Below are positions 35,390 to 38,503 of a stretch of DNA of 38,503 nucleotides, piece by piece. Position numbers and translations under genes: made by a program. How positions within the stretch are numbered: the stretch's first letter is position 1; each line of letters opens with the position of its first letter. The stretch is from assembly GCA_004356015.1 (NCBI GenBank), contig SMYD01000006.1, forward strand, positions 1 through 38,503, written 5' to 3'. The stretch is from Acidobacteriota bacterium (GTDB lineage: Bacteria; Acidobacteriota; Polarisedimenticolia; SMYD01). The notes beneath the pieces were generated by a model. It searched no databases. It worked only from the letters and a program-made list of their open reading frames with translations, and was not told where the DNA came from.

Positions 35390-37345
35390 ATGACCGAGGA
35401 GCGCATCTCCCCTGCGGTCATCCTGGTGGGGGCCGTCCTCTGCCTGTTCGTCCTGGCAGAGGTCAACTATCCCGTACTGGCCCCCCAGTCGCGACTGGCC
35501 ATCTTCTCGTTGCTGGGCCTGTGCCTGTGCTTCGGCACCGTACCACTGCACTCGCGCCTGGCCGGGAACCGGGCACTGCGCTACCTGGACTTCGGTCTCA
35601 TGGGGCTGACCCTCCTGGCGTGGGGATGGGTCCTGGTCCAGAGCGAGCCCGTATTCGCACGCTTCTGGGTGGACGGCCAATCGCTGGGAAACCGCGCCGG
35701 TAACGAAACGGCCACGGATATCGCGGCGGGAATCATCGGGCTGATGCTGGTTCTGGAGGCGGCCCGGCGCACTCTGGGCTGGGCCCTGCCCCTGCTGGCC
35801 GGCACGTTCATTGCCTACGCCTCGCTGGGCTCCTGGCTGCCGGGCTGGCTCATGCCCCACCGGGGATACAGCGTTGAGCGCATCGTCTCCCAGGCGTTCC
35901 TCCACAGCCAGGGCGTCTTCGGCATCGCCCTCAACGTCATGTTCACTTACGTTTTTCTCTTCGTGCTCTTCGGTGCCTTCCTGCAACAGACCGGTGCCAC
36001 CGGCTTCATCATCGACTCCGCCCGGCGTCTCTTCCGCAACAGCCCCGGCGGCCCGGCCAAGGTGGCGGTGCTCAGCAGCGGACTCATGGGCTCGCTCTCT
36101 GGCAGCGCCGTCGCCAATACAGCCACCACCGGCACCTTCACCATCCCCATGATGCGCAGCGCCGGCTTCTCCGCTGTCGTCGCCGGCGGCGTGGAGGCGG
36201 CGGCCAGCACCGGCGGCGCCCTGGTCCCCCCGGTCATGGGAGCCGGCGCCTACATGATGCTGGAGATCATCGACCCGCCGGTGACCTTCCTGCAGATCAT
36301 CCGGGCCGCCATCCTCCCGGCCATCCTCTATTACATGTCGCTGTTCTTCATCGTTCACTTCACCGCCCGCCGCCAGAAAGCAGGTACGGGTGACGATGGC
36401 CTGGCAGCTCCGGCTCCCCTCGACCCGATGCAGGGGGCTGTGTTCGGGGCGTCGTTCGTGGCCATGCTGATCTTTCTCTTCATGGGCTACACCGCCTTCC
36501 GGGCGGTGACCCTGGCCATGGCCATGGGCTTCCTGGTCAGCCTTGTCTCCCCCTCCACCCGCACCGGCATCCGCGGCCTGGGCACCATCGCCGCCAAGGC
36601 CGCCCGCGACGTGATGCCGCTCATCGCCGCTGCCGCCTGCGTCGGCATCATTCTTGGAGTGGTCACTCTCACCGGCATCGGCACTCGCCTGCCGTCGCTG
36701 CTGGTTCCACTGGCGCAGGAGAGCCTGCTGCTGGCCCTGGTCGCCCTGATGATCTCGTCCTTGATTCTGGGCATGGGCCTGCCGTCCGCAGTCTGCTACC
36801 TGCTGCTGGCCACCATGGTGGGACCGGTGCTGGGCAAGCTGGGCGTGGTGCCGCTTGCGGCGCACATGTTCATCTTCTATTTCGGCATGATGTCCATGGT
36901 GACGCCGCCGGTGGCCCTGGCCGCCTACGCCGCCGGCTCCATCGCCAAGGCACCCATCATGCGCACCGCCATGGCCGCCTTCCGTTTCGCCCTGGTGGGC
37001 TTCACCCTCCCCTATCTCTTTGTCTACAGGCCTCAGCTTCTCATGCTCGACGCGGCCGGAGAGATGGCGGGCTTCATCCCCATCGTCGTGGCCTTCCTGC
37101 TGGCGGTGGCCGGTATCGTGCCGTTTGCCGCGGCCATTGCCGGGCGCCTCTTCACCGACCTGTCGGCGGGATTTCGCGCCGCGCTGCTTCTGGTGGCCGC
37201 CCTGCTCCTGCTGCCGGGTCCCCACGTGGACGTTGCCGGCCTGGGCATCCCTGTTCTCAATGTCGTCGGTCTGCTCCTGCTGCTGGGCCTGGTCACCATG
37301 GACGCCCGGCGCAGCCAGCGCCACGTGCCGCCCTCTGTGGCCTGA
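35390..37345 (+). CDS. TRAP transporter fused permease (DctQ-DctM type)
   Basis: 651 residues, about sixteen to eighteen membrane spans. The N-terminal portion (to about 140) corresponds to the small DctQ-like domain and the rest to the large DctM-like domain. The latter holds the conserved SGLMGSLSGSAVANTATTGTFTIPMM and GGALVPPVMGAGAYMM stretches and a later repeat-like ILGMGLPSAVCYLL. Such 4TM/12TM fusions pair with TAXI proteins and use a sodium or proton gradient. Uptake of the TAXI ligand into the cytoplasm follows. Confidence 0.94.
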   Translation: MTEERISPAVILVGAVLCLFVLAEVNYPVLAPQSRLAIFSLLGLCLCFGTVPLHSRLAGNRALRYLDFGLMGLTLLAWGWVLVQSEPVFARFWVDGQSLGNRAGNETATDIAAGIIGLMLVLEAARRTLGWALPLLAGTFIAYASLGSWLPGWLMPHRGYSVERIVSQAFLHSQGVFGIALNVMFTYVFLFVLFGAFLQQTGATGFIIDSARRLFRNSPGGPAKVAVLSSGLMGSLSGSAVANTATTGTFTIPMMRSAGFSAVVAGGVEAAASTGGALVPPVMGAGAYMMLEIIDPPVTFLQIIRAAILPAILYYMSLFFIVHFTARRQKAGTGDDGLAAPAPLDPMQGAVFGASFVAMLIFLFMGYTAFRAVTLAMAMGFLVSLVSPSTRTGIRGLGTIAAKAARDVMPLIAAAACVGIILGVVTLTGIGTRLPSLLVPLAQESLLLALVALMISSLILGMGLPSAVCYLLLATMVGPVLGKLGVVPLAAHMFIFYFGMMSMVTPPVALAAYAAGSIAKAPIMRTAMAAFRFALVGFTLPYLFVYRPQLLMLDAAGEMAGFIPIVVAFLLAVAGIVPFAAAIAGRLFTDLSAGFRAALLLVAALLLLPGPHVDVAGLGIPVLNVVGLLLLLGLVTMDARRSQRHVPPSVA

Positions 37346-37379
37346 GGACCCTCGACCTCTTCCTGCTATCCTGCCTGCC

Positions 37380-38405
37380 GTGAGCGATTTCACCCCTGCC
37401 CGCAAGACCGTCTTCTCCGGTATCCAGCCCTCGGGAAACCTGCACCTGGGCAACTACCTGGGCGCCATCCAGCAATGGGTGCGCATGCAGGAGGACCGCA
37501 ACAGCTTCATCTCCATCGTCGATCTGCACGCCATCACCGTCACCCAGGACCCCAAGGAGCTCGCGACAAGAGTGCGGGAACTGGCGGCGGTGCTGCTGGC
37601 CGCCGGCATCGACCCTGAAAAGACCACCCTCTTCGTCCAGAGCCACGTGCGCGCTCACGCGGAAGGATCCTGGCTGTTGAGTTGCGTCACGCCCCTGGGC
37701 TGGCTGGAGCGCATGACCCAGTACAAGGACAAGTCGGCGAAGCAGCAGAGCGTCATGACCGGCCTGCTCACCTACCCTGTGCTGCAGGCGGCCGACATCC
37801 TGCTCTACGACGCCCATGAAGTGCCTGTGGGACAGGACCAGAAACAGCACATCGAACTGACCCGGGATATCGCCCAGCGCTTCAATCACATGTATGGCGA
37901 AACGTTCGTGGTGCCCGAGCCGGTCATTCGCAAGGACGGCGCTCGCATCATGGGCCTGGATGACCCGCGCTCAAAGATGAGCAAGAGTGAGGCCGGCAGC
38001 GGGCATGCTCTGCTGCTCACCGACGAGGAGGTGGTCCTGCGCCGGACCATCAAGCGGGCCACCACCGACTCGGGGCGCGAGATTACCTTCAGCGAGGATG
38101 CCGAGCGCGCCGGGGTCAACAACCTGCTGACGATCTATCAGTTGCTCACCGGCAAGGACCGCAGCGGCGTGGAAGCCGACTTCAAGGACGCCCGCGGCTA
38201 TGGCGACCTGAAAACCACCGTGGCCGACCTGGTGGTGGAAAAACTGGCGCCCATCCGCGCAGCCTGCACGCGCTACCTGGACGACCCGGCGGAACTGGAC
38301 CGGATTCTTCAAAAGGGTGCTGATCGTGCCCGCGCCGTGGCCGAGCCCAAGCTGATCCAGGTCAAGGAGCGCATGGGCCTGGCCGTTCCCGCCGCCCTGC
38401 TCTGA
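37380..38405 (+). CDS. trpS: Tryptophan-tRNA ligase
   Basis: 341 residues. The class I signatures are intact: PSGNLHLGN (17-25, the HIGH equivalent) and KMSKS (199-203). GQDQKQHIELTRDIA and the C-terminal helices also match bacterial TrpS. The start is GTG at 37380; a longer frame to the left lies inside the permease gene in a different reading frame. It is 34 bases after the TRAP permease and may share its transcript. The enzyme charges tRNA-Trp and is likely the essential copy. Confidence 0.96.
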   Translation: MSDFTPARKTVFSGIQPSGNLHLGNYLGAIQQWVRMQEDRNSFISIVDLHAITVTQDPKELATRVRELAAVLLAAGIDPEKTTLFVQSHVRAHAEGSWLLSCVTPLGWLERMTQYKDKSAKQQSVMTGLLTYPVLQAADILLYDAHEVPVGQDQKQHIELTRDIAQRFNHMYGETFVVPEPVIRKDGARIMGLDDPRSKMSKSEAGSGHALLLTDEEVVLRRTIKRATTDSGREITFSEDAERAGVNNLLTIYQLLTGKDRSGVEADFKDARGYGDLKTTVADLVVEKLAPIRAACTRYLDDPAELDRILQKGADRARAVAEPKLIQVKERMGLAVPAALL

Positions 38406-38425
38406 TTCGTGTAAAATAAGCCATC

Positions 38426-38503
38426 ATGACCACAAAAGAACTTGAAGATGAAGCCCTCAAGTTAGCCCCAAAAGCACGTGCCCGCCTTGCCGCCAAGTTG
38501 CTG
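38426..38503 (+). CDS. Addiction-module antitoxin component, 5' part only
   Basis: 26 codons before the window ends. The start MTTKELEDEALKLAPKARAR, continuing LAAKLL, matches the short 'addiction module component' family, whose N-terminus reads like L..EALKLP..ERA.LAE.LL. These roughly 70-residue proteins are antitoxins, usually followed by a ParE/RelE-type toxin gene. A possible -10-like TAAAAT lies at 38412-38417, close to the ATG. The toxin, if present, lies beyond the right edge. The call rests on the N-terminal pattern alone. Confidence 0.65.
   Translation, partial: MTTKELEDEALKLAPKARARLAAKLL

Noticed and set aside
37020-37379. N-terminal extension of trpS into the TRAP permease gene
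   Set aside because: The extension is a frame-shifted shadow of the permease. The GTG at 37380 gives a protein of normal TrpS length starting just before the HIGH-like motif.
1-38503. CRISPR arrays, tRNA or rRNA genes, insertion sequences and prophage genes
   Set aside because: I found no regularly spaced repeats, cloverleaf-like sequences, transposase or phage motifs anywhere in the window.

Overview
The window is about 38.5 kb of gene-dense, GC-rich bacterial chromosome. An alternative complex III, an aa3-type oxidase, Tat and Sec signal peptides, lipoprotein signals and several secreted beta-propellers point to an aerobic Gram-negative bacterium. Single-chain GcvP, 'DWPQYRG'-type propellers and a GT4 enzyme with a conserved CGACLHDN motif resemble Acidobacteriota, Planctomycetota, Verrucomicrobiota and related phyla more than Proteobacteria. 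That placement is inference; there is no rRNA or other marker here.

Layout. (1) 25-3620, minus strand: actA-actB, the start of an alternative complex III operon that runs off the left edge. (2) 3621-4052: divergent promoter region with a candidate 40-residue membrane protein. (3) 4053-8675, plus strand: blue-copper-like protein, ctaD, ctaE, ctaF, two tiny membrane proteins and ctaC. (4) 8676-9003: convergent gap. (5) 9004-34056, minus strand: seventeen genes, nearly all overlapping by 1-16 bases or separated by fewer than 50. In transcription order they are two beta-propellers, a LuxE-like acyl-activating enzyme, an ALDH/LuxC-like reductase, an iron alcohol dehydrogenase, a third propeller, a HemN-like radical SAM protein, a fourth propeller, a halogenase-like flavoprotein, a small membrane protein with a sodium:solute symporter, a GT4 glycosyltransferase, a hotdog thioesterase, an ABC ATPase and FtsX-type permease, gcvP and dcp. 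(6) 34057-34356: divergent regulatory region. (7) 34357-38405, plus strand: TAXI-TRAP binding protein, fused TRAP permease and trpS. (8) From 38426: the start of an addiction-module antitoxin, cut by the right edge.

How the genes may work together. Regions 1-3 encode the end of a respiratory chain: quinol is oxidised by alternative complex III, electrons may pass through the blue-copper-like protein, and the oxidase reduces oxygen. The oxidase looks atypical. The position of the K-channel lysine in subunit I is leucine, and subunit II carries an extra glutamate in its second membrane helix. Region 5 is the best candidate for an undescribed system. Its first half combines acyl activation and reduction to aldehyde and alcohol with a radical SAM enzyme, a halogenase-like flavoenzyme and four secreted PQQ-like propellers. 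Transport, glycosyltransfer and thioester hydrolysis follow. The product is unknown.
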